Below are positions 62,101 through 64,000 of a stretch of DNA of 64,000 bases, in pieces (position 1 is the stretch's first letter; each line of letters starts with the position of its first letter). A model generated the notes under the pieces. That model had not been told where the DNA came from, ran no database searches, and saw only the letters and a program-made list of their open reading frames with translations. This DNA comes from Clostridia bacterium (GTDB taxonomy: Bacteria > Bacillota > Clostridia > Lachnospirales > Lachnospiraceae). The stretch lies in contig CAJTEN010000008.1 in assembly GCA_910575245.1 (NCBI GenBank), forward strand, positions 62,001 to 126,000, given 5' to 3'. A program made the position numbers and the translations under genes.

Positions 62101-63287
62101 TATGAAAGAACAAATTCCCTCTTCCCGCTGACTTTATCCTTCCACAGCGGAGACATCTCCCGCAGATAGCCGACCACCTCCGGCACGGCCTGCAGAATCT
62201 CTTCCACATCCTCTTCCGTATTGTCCGCACACAGCGATAATCGCAGAGATCCATGCGCCACTTCATGTGGCCTGCCGGTTGCCAGCAATACATGACTGGG
62301 ATCAAGGGATCCTGACGTACAGGCAGACCCGGAGGACGCGCAGATACCTTTATCATCCAGCAATAAGAGCAGACTTTCTCCCTCAATTCCCTCAAAGCAG
62401 AAATTGACATTCCCGGGAAGACGTTTCTCTTTATCCCCGTTCAGTGCCGAATGCGGGATCCGTGAAAGTCCGTCGATCAGTTTATCCCGCAGTCTCAGAA
62501 GCTTCTCTGTATTCTGGTCCATATGTGCGCAGGCTTCCTCCAGCGCGGCCGCCATACTCATAATCGCGGGAACATTCTCCGTTCCGGCACGTCTTCCTCT
62601 CTCCTGTGCACCGCCCTCAATCAGATTGACCAACGGAATTCCCTGTCTTGCATAAAGTACGCCGATTCCCTTCGGCCCATGGAACTTATGGGCAGACAGG
62701 GAAAGCAGATCGATGTTCTGCTCCTGAACATTGACCGGCAGATGTCCTACGGCCTGCACCGCATCGGTGTGGAAAGGTACCTTCCGCTGCCTGCATATGG
62801 CGCCGATCTCCGGAATGGGCATAACGGAACCGATCTCATTGTTGGCGTACATGATCGTCACAAGACACGTATCTTCCCGAATCGCTTCTGCAACCTGTTC
62901 AGGATATATCATGCCGTTCTCATGGACATCCAGAAGTTCTGTCTCGTAGCCCTCTTTTTCGAGTTTCTTAAGCGTATGCAGTACGGCATGATGCTCGAAG
63001 GCCGTAGAAATAATATGCTTCTTACCTGATCTTTGCCCGAACCGGGCAGCAGAGAGAATAGCCTGATTATCTGCCTCACTGCCGCCGGATGTAAAATAGA
63101 TTTCCCGGGGATCAGCCCCGATACACGCGGCAATATGCTCCCTGGCAGAGCACAGCGCCTCCGCCGCTTTCTGTCCGGCCTCGTACAGGCTGGAGGGATT
63201 TCCCCAGATCTCTTCCATATAAGGCAGCATTGCATCGATGGCAATTCTGCTCATTTTCGTTGTAGCCGCATTATCCGCATATATCAT
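62100..63287 (-). CDS. iscS: Cysteine desulfurase IscS/NifS type
   Basis: 395 residues, PLP enzyme that takes sulfur from cysteine. MIYADNAATT start, PLP lysine K201 in SLSAHKFHGPKG, active-site C323 in ASSGSACTSGS, and EHHAVLHTL. ATG 63287 has AAGGAA; a longer frame of 21 codons runs into the family B palindrome and is not used. Two-gene unit with iscU. Confidence 0.95.
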   Translation of the reverse strand: MIYADNAATTKMSRIAIDAMLPYMEEIWGNPSSLYEAGQKAAEALCSAREHIAACIGADPREIYFTSGGSEADNQAILSAARFGQRSGKKHIISTAFEHHAVLHTLKKLEKEGYETELLDVHENGMIYPEQVAEAIREDTCLVTIMYANNEIGSVMPIPEIGAICRQRKVPFHTDAVQAVGHLPVNVQEQNIDLLSLSAHKFHGPKGIGVLYARQGIPLVNLIEGGAQERGRRAGTENVPAIMSMAAALEEACAHMDQNTEKLLRLRDKLIDGLSRIPHSALNGDKEKRLPGNVNFCFEGIEGESLLLLLDDKGICASSGSACTSGSLDPSHVLLATGRPHEVAHGSLRLSLCADNTEEDVEEILQAVPEVVGYLREMSPLWKDKVSGKREFVLS

Positions 63288-63336
63288 ATCTGTTATTCCT
63301 TCCTGAAATCTTTTACTTTCTGTTATACAATCCTGA

Positions 63337-63501
63337 CTAGTATAATCCACAATAATTATCCGCCCCTTTCACTTGTCTAAATTTCCATCTGCCGCGTCAG
63401 CTTCAATCGACGATGCTACCGGCATCGCCTCATTCAGCTTCCTTGCACATGAAAATTTATCCTGCGTGTAAGGGATCGGTAATTATCGTGGATTATACTG
63501 G
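63337..63501. repeat. Family B large palindrome, copy B2
   Basis: 165 bp. Outer arms CTAGTATAATCCACAATAATTA / TAATTATCGTGGATTATACTGG (first 20 shown pair with two mismatches), inner arms AAATTTCCATCTGC / GCACATGAAAATTT, central hairpin CGACGATGC-TACC-GGCATCGCC. Between metY and iscS, non-coding. Confidence 0.7.
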
Positions 63502-63507
63502 TAGAAA

Positions 63508-64000
63508 TTAACTGCCTGCAACGGCCGCAAACCCATTCTCCAGATCCGCAATAATATCGTCTATATGCTCCGTACCGACAGACAGCCGGACCGTATTCGC
63601 ATGAATCCCCTGATCTTCCAGTTCCCTGGCCGTCAGCTGGGAATGTGTCGTAGTTGCCGGATGAATCACAAGACTCTTCACGTCAGCCACATTGGCCAAC
63701 AATGAGAAGACCTCCAGGCTGTCGATAAACTTGTGCGCCTCTTCCTGGCCCCCTTTGATGTCAAATGTAAAGATGGACGCTCCGCCGTTGGGGAAATATT
63801 TCTCATACAGCGCATGATCCGGATGATCCGGCAGAGACGGATGATTCACACGCTCTACCAGAGGATGTTTCGCCAGATATTCCACTACCTTCTTCGTATT
63901 CTCCGCATGCCGTTCCAGACGAAGGGAAAGTGTCTCCACTCCCTGCAGAAGCAGAAAAGCATTGAACGGGGAAATGGCCGCTCCGGTATCGCGAAGAAGA
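63508..64000 (-). CDS. metY: O-acetylhomoserine sulfhydrylase, C-terminal part
   Basis: Only the last 163 codons are in the window; the gene continues past 64000. The frame reads LLRDTGAAISPFNAFLLLQGVETLSLRLERHAENTKKVVEYL ... NVADVKSLVIHPATTTHSQL ... VRLSVGTEHIDDIIADLENGF, which is the end of the Cys/Met-metabolism PLP family, MetY branch. It makes homocysteine from O-acetylhomoserine and sulfide. A GTG at the window side is internal and not a start. A sulfur-metabolism neighbour of iscS. Confidence 0.9.
   Translation of the reverse strand, partial: LLRDTGAAISPFNAFLLLQGVETLSLRLERHAENTKKVVEYLAKHPLVERVNHPSLPDHPDHALYEKYFPNGGASIFTFDIKGGQEEAHKFIDSLEVFSLLANVADVKSLVIHPATTTHSQLTARELEDQGIHANTVRLSVGTEHIDDIIADLENGFAAVAGS

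Overview
The window looks like chromosome of a spore-forming gut Clostridia, most likely Lachnospiraceae. The reasons are the order HU / rqcP / yabP / yabQ / divIC / spoIIE / tilS / hpt / ftsH, a CotS-like protein, a class B sortase, VanS/VanR-like and YesM/YesN-like two-component systems, medium GC content and strong Shine-Dalgarno sites. Almost every gene lies on the minus strand; the plus-strand exceptions are the MraY-like gene, hsp20, the sortase and an FtsX fragment. I see no rRNA, tRNA, CRISPR array, phage gene or transposase gene.

Layout, left to right. 1-4.7 kb: an ABC exporter (permease and ATPase), a YARHG lipoprotein and a histidine kinase/response regulator pair, resembling a peptide-sensing module. 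5.2-15.1 kb: MraY-like transferase, ECF sigma/anti-sigma pair with DUF4179, YfbM-like protein, ROK sugar kinase, Hsp20, two paralogous 60-residue proteins, a VWA lipoprotein and a second ECF sigma/anti-sigma pair. 15.3-21.5 kb: BlaR1/BlaI-type pair with a clear operator, a C39-like peptidase and a second two-component system. 21.7-24 kb: GH13 neopullulanase-type enzyme. 24.2-32.4 kb: the conserved sporulation, cell-division and tRNA-modification cluster plus mazG. 32.5-40.4 kb: PEGA lipoprotein with tandem repeats, CotS-like protein, CCA transferase, amidase, O-antigen-ligase-like protein and sortase B. 40.5-43.1 kb: PerR, rubredoxin/glutamate-synthase-like protein and rubrerythrin (peroxide defence). 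44.6-49.6 kb: a compact four-gene operon (RHH regulator, SPFH scaffold, four-TM coiled-coil protein, TIR-TM-LRR receptor-like protein). 49.7-57 kb: an oligosaccharide ABC importer with an esterase and a YesM/YesN pair. 57.2-60.5 kb: two tandem AAA/PD-(D/E)XK proteins. 60.6-64 kb: FtsX remnant, iscU, iscS and the 3' end of metY.

Two things stand out. The first is the 44.6-49.6 kb operon. Its largest product is built like an inverted Toll-like receptor: cytoplasmic zinc ribbon, helical region and TIR with the NADase glutamate in place, then one membrane span, then a long leucine-rich-repeat domain. It sits with an SPFH membrane-scaffold protein behind a promoter that carries a palindromic operator. 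I know of no described system with this composition and suggest it as a membrane-linked immunity or stress-suicide candidate.

The second is the intergenic DNA, which is packed with non-coding palindromic repeats of at least five families. Family A is a miniature transposon: four copies, 18-bp terminal inverted repeats beginning CAATG, and perfect 10-bp target-site duplications at three of the four copies. Family B is a pair of about 160-bp palindromes whose arms differ but keep pairing (covariation). Families C, D and E are smaller, sometimes nested, and several abut or supply stop codons of host genes.
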